From: Acidobacteriaceae bacterium
GTDB taxonomy: Bacteria; Acidobacteriota; Terriglobia; Terriglobales; Acidobacteriaceae
Direction of reading: 5' to 3'
DNA length: 64,000 bases
Assembly (NCBI GenBank): GCA_028283655.1
Contig: JAPWKE010000003.1
Location: 1,798,001 to 1,862,000 of the forward strand
Made by a program: the position numbers and the translations under genes. The notes beneath the pieces are model-generated. The model worked only from the letters and a program-made list of their open reading frames with translations. It was not told the origin of the DNA and searched no databases. Below, one piece after another: positions 1 to 8,954 of the stretch (position 1 is its first letter; each line of letters opens with the position of its first letter).

Positions 1-987
1 ATTCCTAGCAGGGTCAGGTTTCGATATTTTCTGGAGAACTATGACAATACCTGGATTGACGGTGGGAATCGTCATGAAGCGGTGTACTCGAAGCTTCCTC
101 CCGGCCACTATGTGTTCCACGTGACGGCGTGCAACGACGATGGTCTATGGAATGAGGTCGGCGCTACGCTGACGATTACAGTTCTTCCTACATTGACGCA
201 GCGCACAATGTTCCGAATATTTCTGGGCATCTTGCTTTTGGCTGCGACGTTTTTAGTAGTGCATCTCCGTCTGACGCGGGCTCGGCGGATGGTGGCGGCC
301 CAGATGTACGAGATCTTCGACGAGCGTCAAAGGATTGCGAGGGATCTCCACGATACCTTGCTACAAAGCGTGCAGGCTCTGATTTTCAAATTCTCTGTGA
401 TAACGCAGAAAATGCCGATGAGCGACCCAAACAGAGCACTTCTCGATCTAACCCTTGATCAGGCTGATTTGGTGTTGTTAGACGGACGACGAATGGTGGC
501 CAACCTCCATACTTCGGAGCTTGAGACCGTTGCGTTGGTTGAAAGCCTACGCAGTGTAGGCGAGGAGCTTGAAGAGCTTCACCGTATCGACTTTCATCTT
601 GATGCTCAAGGCGTGGAGCGAAGTATGGATAGTGTCGTCGTCCGTGAAATCTTAGCGTTTGGACGAGAAGCGTTGACGAACGCATTCCGCCATTCTGAAG
701 GTCGAAATGTCTGGCTCTCCCTCCTGGCCACGTCGAAGGGCGTATTGCTCCGGGTGAAAGACGATGGCCTTGGGATCCACCCGACAATCTTGCAAAAGGG
801 CAAACGCGAAGGCCATTTCGGGTTGCAGAATATGCGCGATCGCGCGAAACGGCTGGGAGGCCGGTGTACGGTCATCAGCAGCGCCGGCGAGGGTAGCACG
901 ATCGAGCTGAATATTCCGGCGTACCTTGCCTATACCGATGCTGCCAACGGGATATGGAGTCGCATCCGCCGAGCTTGGAAGTCGTAA
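1..987 (+). CDS. Sensor histidine kinase, Y_Y_Y/HisKA_3 type (5' end outside window)
   Basis: The reading frame is open from base 1 and ends at TAA 985-987, so the N-terminus lies outside the window. The visible part begins in a Y_Y_Y-like periplasmic domain (Trp/Tyr-rich, LPPGHYVFHV), followed by one membrane segment (FLGILLLAATFLVVHL). A HisKA_3 dimerisation and phosphoacceptor helix follows, with the His in ARDLHDTLLQ, and then a HATPase domain with an N-box-like EALTNAFRHSE, VKDDGLGI and GHFGLQNMRDRA. Proteins of this family usually start with a beta-propeller sensor and signal to a NarL-type response regulator. No regulator follows here, so the partner is probably upstream. The type is secure; the ligand is unknown. 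Confidence 0.9.
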   Translation: MPSRVRFRYFLENYDNTWIDGGNRHEAVYSKLPPGHYVFHVTACNDDGLWNEVGATLTITVLPTLTQRTMFRIFLGILLLAATFLVVHLRLTRARRMVAAQMYEIFDERQRIARDLHDTLLQSVQALIFKFSVITQKMPMSDPNRALLDLTLDQADLVLLDGRRMVANLHTSELETVALVESLRSVGEELEELHRIDFHLDAQGVERSMDSVVVREILAFGREALTNAFRHSEGRNVWLSLLATSKGVLLRVKDDGLGIHPTILQKGKREGHFGLQNMRDRAKRLGGRCTVISSAGEGSTIELNIPAYLAYTDAANGIWSRIRRAWKS

Positions 988-1090
988 AGGAATGTGGCTG
1001 CACAGAATTAGGATGTGGCCCCTCCTGGCCATGCGCACTGAATGTTCACGGCTGACATCGCAACAACGATATAGGAAAGGAACAAGCCTG

Positions 1091-1669
1091 ATGCATGAGC
1101 CGATCATCAAACCTTTTGAAAGAGTCGAACTCGTGGATTCCGTGCATGGAATCCATGAGCAAGTCGCGGCTTTCGTCAGATCGTTTACATCGGCTGCCTG
1201 GCGTCATCGTCAGGCTGATGGTGCATGGTCTCCATCAGAGATCGTTGAACATCTGCTTTTGGTAGAAGAGGAACTTCTCTCTGCCGTTCAAGAGCGATGC
1301 GGAGACGATCCTTGTTTGGACTGGGCGAAGGTCACCCATGGGAAAGAATTATTACTACGTAGGTTTTTGCCAAACGCCGGAAGGGCCCAAGCAAGTGACA
1401 GTACCTCACGCTTTTTGGGAATCAGTCAAGGGGAGGCTCTTTCGCAATTGGCACGAAGTGAGCGACGGTTGGAGGAGCAACTGGCTGTTTGGGCAAACCT
1501 TCCACTGAAGGCCATTGTTTGGAACCATACGGGCTTCGGCCCTCTGAGTGGGTATCACTGGCTGCTTTATATTCCCCTTCATTCGGAGCGGCACCTGAAT
1601 CAACTGAGGCAGCGTTACCCCATCGCTGGCCAAGCGTCAGGGCTGCTTGAAAATGATCGTGGTATGTGA
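1091..1669 (+). CDS. DinB family protein
   Basis: This 192-residue protein has the four-helix DinB/YfiT-like pattern. His54 (IVEHLLLVEEE) and a C-terminal LHSERHLNQLRQRYP helix supply the usual metal-binding histidines. I chose ATG 1091 because GGAAAGG lies about 10 bases upstream. The same frame is open further up to 926, but that part overlaps the kinase and does not look like protein. Family members are metal-dependent, often thiol-linked enzymes or DNA-damage-induced proteins; the substrate here cannot be told. The gene stands alone between the kinase and the hydrolase. Confidence 0.8.
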   Translation: MHEPIIKPFERVELVDSVHGIHEQVAAFVRSFTSAAWRHRQADGAWSPSEIVEHLLLVEEELLSAVQERCGDDPCLDWAKVTHGKELLLRRFLPNAGRAQASDSTSRFLGISQGEALSQLARSERRLEEQLAVWANLPLKAIVWNHTGFGPLSGYHWLLYIPLHSERHLNQLRQRYPIAGQASGLLENDRGM

Positions 1670-1964
1670 TCGCACATCCGCGATAAGCCATTGCACATCC
1701 GCAGCTCAGTAAATGAGAGTGGTTTGGTCAGCTGGTGGCTCTTCATCCCAAAAGCGCCGAGTTCTGCCAAGAGAACCTCTGTCACTCAGTCTAGTTTCTA
1801 GCTACATGGGGCAGATTCCGATGGGTCGTTCTGTGCAAGCCGCTCGATTTGGTTTCCTGGGCACATGGCAACTCTCACGTGAAATTCGATGAGGCTTCGA
1901 CTCGGGGCAATCTTATCGTGAGCAATGAGCGGGCCGATGCAGCGGCCACAGCAAGAGAAGAGAG

Positions 1965-2858
1965 ATGAATATGAGTGATTTACGTGATCGTGAGTACACG
2001 CAGCGATGGCTTCCTGGCGTACCAGTGGAATATGTGGCCCTCGGAGTCGGCGGTCCGAAGGTTCGCTATATTCGGGTTGGGCAAGGGCCCGCTCTCGTTC
2101 TGATGCACACCGTTCGTACGCAGTTAGACATCTTCCAGCGTGTAATCCCAAAACTCGCACAACATTTCACGGTGTATGCGTTCGACTATCCGGGCTTTGG
2201 TTGGTCTGAAATTGTTCCCGGAGGAGACTATCGGGAGCCTGCATTCCGTCAGCATGTTGTTAACTTTGTCGAACGTCTCAACCTCCGCGATGTCACCTTA
2301 GCTGGCGAATCGATGGGCGCCACGCTGGCCCTGACCGCTGCATCTGCGTTGGGAAACAGAGTCACGCGTGTCGTCGCATTCAACACCTACGATTACTTTC
2401 CCGGTCTCGAACGAGCTAATTTCCTCGCGTGGTTCATCATCAAGTGGGTGCGCGCACCGTTCGTGGGACCGGTGTTCGCCGCGCTTGAGAACAGGATGAT
2501 TCTGAAAGGCATTATGAGCGGTGGGGTCTATGACCCGTCCACGTTGCCACCGGACTTCATCGATGAATTGGATCGCGTCGGCAAGCGTAAAGGCTACTCG
2601 AAGGTAGCCCGGGCTGTGTACAAGAGTCTTTCGAGCTATGTTGCAGCCAAGGCTCTTTACGGAAAGCTGAAAGTGCCCGTGGTGATGGTGTATGGAGATC
2701 ATGATTGGTCGCGTCCCTCCGACCGCTCAGCCTCGATCGCCAAGATTCCTGGAGCCGCACAGGTTGAGCTGCTGAACACAGGTCATTTCGCTTCAATGGA
2801 GGATCCTGATCAGTTTGCCCAGATTCTGATCGATTCGAAATCCGTATCCGGCGACTGA
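1965..2858 (+). CDS. Alpha/beta-fold hydrolase
   Basis: This 297-residue alpha/beta hydrolase has its nucleophile elbow GESMG at Ser116, a likely acid in YGDHDW (Asp245 or Asp247) and the catalytic His274 in NTGHFASMEDP. An oxyanion-region LMHTVR follows the first strands, and a helical cap lies around residues 145-225. GAGAAGAGAG precedes ATG 1965 at normal spacing. No signal peptide is seen, so the protein is probably cytoplasmic. It could be an esterase, haloperoxidase-like enzyme or C-C hydrolase; the substrate is not deducible. The tautomerase gene 70 bases downstream on the same strand may be co-transcribed. Confidence 0.85.
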   Translation: MNMSDLRDREYTQRWLPGVPVEYVALGVGGPKVRYIRVGQGPALVLMHTVRTQLDIFQRVIPKLAQHFTVYAFDYPGFGWSEIVPGGDYREPAFRQHVVNFVERLNLRDVTLAGESMGATLALTAASALGNRVTRVVAFNTYDYFPGLERANFLAWFIIKWVRAPFVGPVFAALENRMILKGIMSGGVYDPSTLPPDFIDELDRVGKRKGYSKVARAVYKSLSSYVAAKALYGKLKVPVVMVYGDHDWSRPSDRSASIAKIPGAAQVELLNTGHFASMEDPDQFAQILIDSKSVSGD

Positions 2859-2929
2859 GCAAGCGCGCTCAAGCGGCAGTAAAGCGCACTATGGAGCAAC
2901 AGTTTGAGCGGAACACTCAGGAGATCGCT

Positions 2930-3370
2930 ATGCCGATGATCGATGTTTATGCTGCGAAGGACCTATTTCCCAAAGGAAGCGAGCGCGATCTGGGCCAAGC
3001 GTTAACGTTTGCACTACTTCGCGCTGAGGGTGTGAGAGATCCTGGGCCTACTCACCTAAACAACACTGGGGTATATCTCCACCGAATGGAGCCCAATACC
3101 GTGCAGACTGCCGCCTCGCCTTCGGCGCGAACAGTCCGCGTCCAAGTCGTTACGCCTCCCGCCGCTTTGACCCGAGAGGGCCAAAAGCAATTGGTCAAGG
3201 AAGCAACCGAGATCGTGACGAAGTTCTCTGGCGATCCGACGCAGGCCGGTCGCACGTGGGTCTTGCTGACGGAAGCCGCTGAGGGCGGCTGGGGGATTGC
3301 GGGGATCGCATTTGGCCGCGAAGAGTTCGCCGCTTTAGCAGCAAACTCATCCACTGAACACAAGGCTTGA
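2930..3370 (+). CDS. Tautomerase-like protein
   Basis: A 146-residue protein starts at ATG 2930, seven bases after AGGAG (2919-2923). The frame is open from 2891, but this start places Pro directly after Met (MPMIDVYA), as in 4-oxalocrotonate tautomerase enzymes whose N-terminal proline is the catalytic base. The C-terminal half (LTREGQKQLVKEATEIVTKF, then WVLLTEAAEGGWGIAG) matches the second beta-alpha-beta unit of that fold. Its stop codon overlaps the frame of the following serine hydrolase. The substrate is unknown. Confidence 0.7.
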   Translation: MPMIDVYAAKDLFPKGSERDLGQALTFALLRAEGVRDPGPTHLNNTGVYLHRMEPNTVQTAASPSARTVRVQVVTPPAALTREGQKQLVKEATEIVTKFSGDPTQAGRTWVLLTEAAEGGWGIAGIAFGREEFAALAANSSTEHKA

Positions 3371-3387
3371 AGGAGCGAAGTTTGTTC

Positions 3388-4902
3388 ATGCAGAAGCACA
3401 TCTGGTTTGCGGGACGATTCTCCCCGATTAGGATCAGGTCGACGACGCGACGGACCGTTGATATCAGGGGATTGGTCTTTTCCACTTTATTCTTGTCTGC
3501 CTCGTGCATCGCCCAGCCCGGGAACGTGGCGGCGATGGCTCAGTCGCCCGATGACAATGCCGACGCAATCCTGCGAAGGGCCATGGCAGATCGAGGGATT
3601 CCTGGGATGCAAGCCGCCGTGGTTAAGGATGGCAAAGTCGTATTTCTCCGATCCTACGGCGAAGCAAATCTTCAGACACCCGTACCTGTCTCCAACGCGA
3701 CCGTCTTCTCGATCAACTCCATAACTAAAGCTTTCACGGGAGTGGCGATTATGCAGGAGGTTGAAAAGGGAAAGCTCGACTTGTCGGCTCCGATTTCGAC
3801 TTATCTGCCAAACATTCCGCCCAGTTGGGGCGCTGTGACTGTCCGGCAGCTCGCCGGACAGATCTCGGGGCTCCCAGATATCTTTTCGTATGGCGGAGAT
3901 GACACTGACAAGATGGGGCTTATCCATGAGGATAAGGCGTGGCAGTGGGCTCTCGCTCAGCCACCATCTCCCCGTGGAGAAAAGGAGTATTACAACCAGA
4001 CGAATCTGGCTCTGGCGCAGCGAATTGTAGATCGATTGGAGGGCCTCCCGCCGGACACTCCTATCATTGGCAACGAGCTATCCATCGCAGGCATGACAGC
4101 TACAAGCTTTGGAGCGTCGCCCGAAGTTACCAAAAATAAAAGCGGCGAGTATGTCTACGAGTACGATGGGCTTGCACACGATGGAGTTCTTCATAACGAA
4201 GTATTCTTCTTTGGGCCCATGATGCGGGCCAGCTCAGGCCTAAATAGCTCAGTGGGCGACATGACGCGATGGATGCTTTCCATCCTCAACGGAAAGCAGT
4301 TAAGTAAGGCTTCATTGCGAACCCTTTGGACACCTGCCCTGCTGAACAATGGAACGCCAAGTTCATTCGCGGTTGGTTGGGGTGTCGATAAGAAAGACGG
4401 CTACTTCAAGGTCGGCATGATTGGCGGAGAGCGCGCGGCGGTCTACCTGTATCCGGAACTGAACGCTGGAGTTGTCATTCTGACGAATTTGCGAGGTGCA
4501 AATCCCGAAGAGTTTGCGGATGAGATCGCCGCTCTCTTCGTGCCGGGGATCAAGCTGAGTGCGGTGCAGGAACTGCGGGCCGAGGCGGAGCGCTCTAACT
4601 TCGTAGATTTGGAGGCGGTGTTCGCCCGGATCAAGGCAGAACACAACCGACCCAACTATGACGAGCAGGAGCTAAGACGATGGGCCCAGAGCCTGCAATG
4701 GAGTGGAGGCCACTCCGCAAGAGCAGTAGTTGTCTCGCAGTTTCTGGTCGCTCTGTTCCCTGAAAGCAAGGATGCGCTTGCGGTGCTTGCGAGGGCCTAC
4801 ACCGCGAACGCTCAGCCAGAAGAAGCTAACCGTACCTACCGACTCCTACTCATCAAAGACCCCGGAAATCAAGAAGCCCGAGCTTACTTGAAGTTGCCGT
4901 AG
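3388..4902 (+). CDS. Serine hydrolase, beta-lactamase family (class C/PBP-like)
   Basis: This is a beta-lactamase/D-aminopeptidase-type hydrolase of about 504 residues. It has the SxxK motif SITK (Ser111-Lys114), YYN near residues 201-203 as the second motif, and a hydrophobic segment near residues 25-43 acting as a late signal peptide (LVFSTLFLSASCIAQPG). After the catalytic domain comes a TPR-like tail (ALAVLARAYTANAQPEEANRTY). The start is uncertain: AGGAG 3371-3375 would suit TTG 3382 best, ATG 3388 is the usual codon, and the frame is open to 3367, overlapping the preceding stop. It is probably a periplasmic esterase or peptidase and need not be an antibiotic resistance enzyme. Confidence 0.85.
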   Translation: MQKHIWFAGRFSPIRIRSTTRRTVDIRGLVFSTLFLSASCIAQPGNVAAMAQSPDDNADAILRRAMADRGIPGMQAAVVKDGKVVFLRSYGEANLQTPVPVSNATVFSINSITKAFTGVAIMQEVEKGKLDLSAPISTYLPNIPPSWGAVTVRQLAGQISGLPDIFSYGGDDTDKMGLIHEDKAWQWALAQPPSPRGEKEYYNQTNLALAQRIVDRLEGLPPDTPIIGNELSIAGMTATSFGASPEVTKNKSGEYVYEYDGLAHDGVLHNEVFFFGPMMRASSGLNSSVGDMTRWMLSILNGKQLSKASLRTLWTPALLNNGTPSSFAVGWGVDKKDGYFKVGMIGGERAAVYLYPELNAGVVILTNLRGANPEEFADEIAALFVPGIKLSAVQELRAEAERSNFVDLEAVFARIKAEHNRPNYDEQELRRWAQSLQWSGGHSARAVVVSQFLVALFPESKDALAVLARAYTANAQPEEANRTYRLLLIKDPGNQEARAYLKLP

Positions 4903-5052
4903 TTCACGCCTTGTGAGGAATCCTACGAATTGGACTTTGTCACTCTCGTGGGGAAAGGTGCAGGAAGGGCGAACGATCCTGTTGCGAAACTCACGGAACG
5001 TTATTTTGCGGGACCGATTCCTGACGATAAGCCGACTTATGAGGACTATTGA
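4903..5052 (+). pseudogene. Open remnant immediately after the serine hydrolase stop
   Basis: The serine hydrolase frame stays open for 49 codons after its TAG stop and ends at TGA 5050-5052. The translation (for example LVGKGAGRANDPVAKLTER followed by YFAGPIPDDKPTYEDY) looks like the C-terminus of a real small protein, with no ATG of its own. It is probably the tail of a lost gene joined here by deletion. Readthrough of the TAG is possible but unsupported. I do not recognise the family. Confidence 0.3.
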
Positions 5053-5096
5053 TCTCCCCTGAGATTCGAGTACGGCTACTTCGGTAGGATTGGATC

Positions 5097-5633
5097 ATGG
5101 AGCGCGATTGGAATTTGCACTATGCAAGATGGGTCATCGACGACGGTGAGCCAGAGTTACATGTCGGCGAAGAGTTTGATTGGTTCGCGGTCAGCTTCTG
5201 GTCTGACGCACCGCTCATGCATTCTACAGAAAACACGAGGAGCGCAGTTCCGATCGCCGATGGCCGTTATCGCGTGAATGCAGAGGTCATCTACATCTCG
5301 CAAGACGCGAATCTACCAGCACTCATTATCGATTTCGGTATCAGAGCGGTGTGCGACGGAGCAAGTCTGCTTCCCGATGGATGCGTGGAGGCCGATTACA
5401 TAAGCGGTGAGATAAGCCTAGACTTGCCTCTCTGCACTGCGCCTCACCCCTACGACCTTTCTCATCGATGGCGTGCCAATGAGATTCTTGCCGACCTGAC
5501 GCCCTTCGTTCTGAGTTCACACGGTCGCGTGTACGTACGGGATAGCTCACATATCCGTTACGAGACCGTTGCTGGTACGGATTCTGTGAAAGCTAGCTCG
5601 TATCTTCTGAAATGTAGCCTGCTTACGACTTGA
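5097..5633 (+). CDS. Hypothetical protein
   Basis: A 178-residue protein starts at ATG 5097, after a short leader containing GGTAGGATT. It is acidic and rich in aromatic residues (EEFDWFAVSFWSD near the N-terminus), has no signal peptide or membrane segment, and has a beta-rich middle with three spaced cysteines. I do not recognise the family. The IS110 element begins about 40 bases after its stop, so the original downstream neighbour may have been displaced. Confidence 0.55.
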   Translation: MERDWNLHYARWVIDDGEPELHVGEEFDWFAVSFWSDAPLMHSTENTRSAVPIADGRYRVNAEVIYISQDANLPALIIDFGIRAVCDGASLLPDGCVEADYISGEISLDLPLCTAPHPYDLSHRWRANEILADLTPFVLSSHGRVYVRDSSHIRYETVAGTDSVKASSYLLKCSLLTT

Positions 5634-5671
5634 GTCGAGACGTCTTCACTTTACTCGTGCAAGTGTCACTA

Positions 5672-6883
5672 CCGATAAATGGGATGAGCAGGCCCTCCGA
5701 AGGAGGAGCAGACTGTTCCCATGAAGAAGCGGACGCAACACCTCATCGCGGAAGTACCCCGGAAGCGTGGCCAGGTAGAGCTGACGATCGGCATCGACCT
5801 GGGCGACGTTTGGAGCCATTACTGCACGCTCAACCAGCAAGGCGAAGTGATCGATCGAGGCCGCTTCAGGACGACGCCGAAGGCCATCGACAAGTGGTTT
5901 ACCGATGTGCCTTATGCCCGCGTGGCGATGGAAGCGGGCGTGCATTCGATCTGGATCAGTGAACAACTTGAGCATCTAGGCCACGAGGTGATCGTCGCCA
6001 ACGTGCGCGAACTGCGGGCGATCTCACGCAGCGACCGCAAGAGCGACGATGTCGATGCAGAGAAGCTGGCACGGTACGCTCGGCTCGATCCCGAGATCCT
6101 CCGGCCGATCTCCCATCGCACGGTCGAACAGCAGGAAGCCCTGACTCTGATCCGCGCCCGAGAACTTCTCGTTCGGCTGCGGACGGCCGCCATCAACGCA
6201 GTTCGTGGCTTGACCAAGGCGTGCGGCCACCGCATGCCCGCTTCGTCCACGAAGTGCTTCGCCCAGCGGGGTCAAGCTGCGATGCCGCCAGGGCTGAAGC
6301 TGGCACTCGATCCGATCCTTGCCCAGATCGCAGACATGACTCAGAAGATTAAACAGTACGACCGGGAGATCCAGCGCCTGACCCAGACCGAGTACGTCGA
6401 GACCCAGGCCATGATGACGATTCATGGAGTCGGTCACATCACCGCTCTTACCTTCGTGCTTACGCTCGGCGACAAGACGCGATTCGGTCGAAGTCGCGAT
6501 GCGGGCTGCTACTTCGGGCTACGACCAAAACGCAGCCAGTCGGGCGAACGTGATCCGCAACTCGGCATCACCAAGGCTGGCAACGCCTATCTTCGAAGTC
6601 TACTGATCGAGTGCGCGAACCACATCCTGCGGCCGCATGGCCGAGACTCGGCGCTGCGGCAGTGGGGCCTGCACCTCGCAGCACGTGGCGGTAAGCAAGC
6701 GAAGAACAAGTCCGTCGTGGCAGTGGCTCGCAAGCTGGCCGTTCTGCTCCATCACCTCTGGACAACACAGCAGTCGTACGTGCCGTTCTACCAGCAGGCC
6801 GCATAGAGTTCACCCGTTGCATCGACACCGCGTTCCGATGACTGCGTCCGCGTTTTGGTCCTCTGAGACCGTCCGATAAATGG
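5672..6883 (+). mobile_element. IS110-family insertion sequence (tentative ends)
   Basis: A single DEDD transposase gene is bracketed by the 11-base direct repeat CCGATAAATGG at 5672-5682 and 6873-6883. IS110 elements lack terminal inverted repeats and carry short core sequences at both junctions, so these repeats could be the recombination cores. The non-coding ends inside the repeats are short (about 40 and 66 bases). That leaves little room for a typical bridge RNA, so the true element may extend further, most likely rightward into 6884-7030. A small hairpin, CCTCCgaaGGAGG, lies at 5694-5706. Confidence 0.55.
5721..6806 (+). CDS. IS110-family transposase (DEDD recombinase)
   Basis: This 361-residue protein is normal length for the family. 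The N-terminal RuvC-like domain has Asp26 (IGIDLGD), Glu71 (AMEAGVHS) and the Asp109/Asp112 pair (KSDDVDAEKLARYA). The C-terminal Transposase_20 domain contains MTIHGVGHITALTFV and the SGERDPQLGITKAGN region. In this family these proteins carry out site-specific excision and insertion guided by a bridge RNA. GGAGGAG lies 12-18 bases before ATG 5721. No frameshift or early stop is seen, so the enzyme may be active. Confidence 0.93.
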   Translation: MKKRTQHLIAEVPRKRGQVELTIGIDLGDVWSHYCTLNQQGEVIDRGRFRTTPKAIDKWFTDVPYARVAMEAGVHSIWISEQLEHLGHEVIVANVRELRAISRSDRKSDDVDAEKLARYARLDPEILRPISHRTVEQQEALTLIRARELLVRLRTAAINAVRGLTKACGHRMPASSTKCFAQRGQAAMPPGLKLALDPILAQIADMTQKIKQYDREIQRLTQTEYVETQAMMTIHGVGHITALTFVLTLGDKTRFGRSRDAGCYFGLRPKRSQSGERDPQLGITKAGNAYLRSLLIECANHILRPHGRDSALRQWGLHLAARGGKQAKNKSVVAVARKLAVLLHHLWTTQQSYVPFYQQAA

Positions 6884-7130
6884 CAGCATCGACTCTCTTC
6901 TCGAACCCCAACCGGCACCGAGTCCAGAACACATACGGCTCATCAGAGTGCGAATACAAACCCGGTGGAGAGCAACATCAAACGCAACAGCAACAGCAAC
7001 AGCAAAGACCCTGATAAGGAAAAGAATTGACAACTAGGACCTGCTCATACAAAACGCCGTTCTCGGAAGTGAGCGCCGCAGGCAATAAAGGGACAGAATG
7101 CAAAGAGGAGGAACTTGACTCTTTGCCGCG

Positions 7131-7203
7131 CAGCCGGCGAGCGAGGGCCGGAAGTAAAGCGGGAAGATGGTCGCAGGAAGAAACCGAAGGGGTGTCTTCC
7201 TGC
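7131..7203 (-). other. Conserved hairpin pair downstream of parB fragment (copy 1 of 3)
   Basis: Two hairpins lie just past the 3' end of the parB fragment: CCGGC 7134-7138 with GCCGG 7147-7151, and GCAGGAAG 7173-7180 with CTTCCTGC 7196-7203. The same arrangement recurs after the other two parB copies (13047-13107 and 51894-51951). The stems are kept although the bases change (GGAAG/CTTCC here, GGGAG/CTCCC at 51.9 kb), which favours a structured RNA or DNA element. Its function is unknown. Confidence 0.5.
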
Positions 7204-7217
7204 GCAATTTAGGCGGC

Positions 7218-7251
7218 AAAAAAATGAGAGGCGGCAGGTTCGCCGCCCCTC
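7218..7251 (-). terminator. Intrinsic terminator of the parB fragment
   Basis: Read on the minus strand, stem GGCGGC/GCCGCC (7242-7247 with 7230-7235) is extended by GAG/CTC outer pairs, has a six-base loop, and is followed by seven T residues (the A-run 7218-7224). It lies about 14 bases beyond the stop codon of the parB fragment. The loop is also found at 13147 and 51990. Confidence 0.75.
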
Positions 7252-7264
7252 GTCGAATGAGACG

Positions 7265-7724
7265 CTAGGCCGCTCTCTTGACCTTGGGTGCGGGTTTGGT
7301 GACAGGCTTAGGTTCCTTCTTTACCCTGGCCTTGGCTGCGAACTCCTGCTTTACCTTCTGGCCGATGGCCTCCGTGTCCACCTTGTACAGCGCGGCGGCA
7401 TCCTTGAGGACATTGGTTCCGTTGTGGCGAGATGCGGCGAGCAGAATAGTCGCCTCGACGGTAAGCCGGGACAGCGCGCCTTCATCGGCACGGCGCATGA
7501 AGGCCAGTAACGTTTTTGCAATGCCTCCCTCATCGCGCTTTTGCCGGATGCCGTGCTGCCGTGCCAGTGTTTCGATGCGTGGCTCATCCAAGACGCCAAT
7601 CAACTTCTCCAGCACGAAGAAGAGATCACGCTTGAGTAGCCGTACCGGAACGGCGGCGCCGATGGCAGACAGTACCCGGAGCCCGGTCGCATTGGCGATG
7701 GCTTGATCGCGCCGTTGCTTCTTG
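7265..7724 (-). pseudogene. ParB-like partition protein, C-terminal fragment
   Basis: About 150 codons closely match the C-terminal third of the intact ParB at 52.0-53.6 kb. Shared blocks include QAIANATGLRVL, VPVRLLKRDL and LARQHGIRQKRDEGG against LTRQHGIRQQRDDGG, and both end in a Lys/Ala-rich tail. The N-terminal CTP/DNA-binding part is absent because the IS3 element abuts codon KKQRRDQ at about 7725. A longer frame running into the IS end (to 7795) is only an artefact of that junction. The fragment keeps its terminator. Confidence 0.85.
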
Positions 7725-7755
7725 GCCTGACCGATCTTTTGTACCAGTTGGATTG

Positions 7756-8690
7756 TTAGTGTAGCGCAACGATTTCTGAGTTCAGATCGATGCACGATAA
7801 GGCGGTAAGAGGAGCTGGGAGCGAAGCGACCGGCTCCTCTTGCCGCCGAACAGTGGATGCTAGCCAGGCCTCTGGCGCCGGCGGTCTGTAGCCTAGTGAT
7901 GAGTGCGGTCTGGCGGTGTTGTAATGCCTGCGCCAGCGTTCGGCCAGCACACGCAGTTCCTTCAGCGAGTAGAAGATCTCACCGTTCAGGAACTCATCTC
8001 TCATCTTCGAGTTGAAGCTTTCGCAGTAACCGTTCTCCCACGGTGAACCGGGTTCGATGTACATCGTCTTTGCTCCTGTCTTGGCCAGCCATGTACGTAG
8101 ATCATGCGCCACGAACTCCGGTCCGTTGTCCGAGCGAAGATGCTCGGGCACGCCCTTGCTCACCATCACATCAGCCAGTGCTTCGATCACCTTCGCACTC
8201 GACCAGCGCCGCTCTACCTTTACGATGAGCGCCTCACGTGTGTGCTCGTCGATCAGGTTCAACGTACGCGCCGTCCTGCCGTCATGCGTTCGCACGCTGA
8301 CGAAGTCGTAGCTCCACACATGGTTGCGATGCATCGGCCGCAGCCGCACACACGATCCATCGTTGAGCCACAGCCTACCGCGTGGCTTCTGCTTCTTCGG
8401 TACCTTCAGCCCCTCGCGACGCCAGATGCGCTCCACGCGATCCTTGCCCACCTTCCAGCCCGCATGCACCAGCAGCGCCGTGATGCGCCGGTAACCGTAG
8501 CGGCCATACTGGCCGGCCAGAACAACGATGGCTTGTGTGAGTTGATCTTCATCTTCGCGCTGTGTCGGTCGATAACGCTGCGTGCCGCGCGGTTGCTTCA
8601 CCACACGACACGCCCAGCGCTCACTCATGCCCTTCTGCTGAGCATGATCCACCGCACAACGCCGTCGCTCAGGGCTTAGAAGTTTCCCTC
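7756..8690 (-). CDS. IS3-family transposase OrfB (frameshift product with OrfA)
   Basis: This DDE integrase-core protein has Asp in SYDFVSVRTHDG, Asp in SDNGPEF and Glu in ENGYCESFNSKMRDE, plus the HTH_21-like RYGYRRITALLVHAGW. The open frame extends upstream to 8862, but translation most likely enters by a -1 shift at the heptamer GGGAAAC (8682-8688) near the end of orfA. That gives the joined sequence EG-KLLSPERRR. It catalyses cut-and-copy transposition of the element. The frame is intact. Confidence 0.88.
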
Positions 8691-8954
8691 CGCGATGTCC
8701 TTCAACACCAGCTTCTCCAGGCTCAGGTTCGCAACCAGGCGCTTCAGCTTCGAGTTCTCCTGCTCCAACTCCTTCAGCCGTTTCGCCTGGTCCACCTGCA
8801 GACCGCCGTACTCTTTGCGCCAGCGGTAGTACGTCTGCTCTGTGATCAACGCTTCCTTGCACGCAAGAACAGTCGTCTTGCCGTTCGCGATCCCTACTTC
8901 CACTTGCCGAAGCAGGTTCACCACCTGCTCAGCTGTATGCCGTTTCCTTGCCAT
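8676..8954 (-). CDS. IS3-family transposase OrfA
   Basis: This 92-residue protein is a HTH_8-type DNA-binding domain (EQVVNLLRQVEVGIANG, ACKEALITEQTYYRWRKEYGG) followed by a leucine-zipper-like coiled coil (LKELEQENSKLKRLVANL). The last codons read GAG GGA AAC TTC TAA, so the slippery heptamer G GGA AAC sits in the zero frame just before the stop, as expected for programmed -1 frameshifting into orfB. A degenerate forward copy at 41.7-41.9 kb preserves the same site. Confidence 0.88.
   Translation of the reverse strand: MARKRHTAEQVVNLLRQVEVGIANGKTTVLACKEALITEQTYYRWRKEYGGLQVDQAKRLKELEQENSKLKRLVANLSLEKLVLKDIAEGNF

Noticed and set aside
3388-4902. Antibiotic-resistance beta-lactamase
   Set aside because: The SxxK and YxN motifs place it in the broad serine hydrolase family, but the TPR-like tail and lack of a resistance context argue for an esterase or peptidase.
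6970-7005. Short CAACAG tandem repeat near the right side of the IS110 element
   Set aside because: Only about three copies, no array structure; a similar run occurs in the ardC leader and seems incidental.
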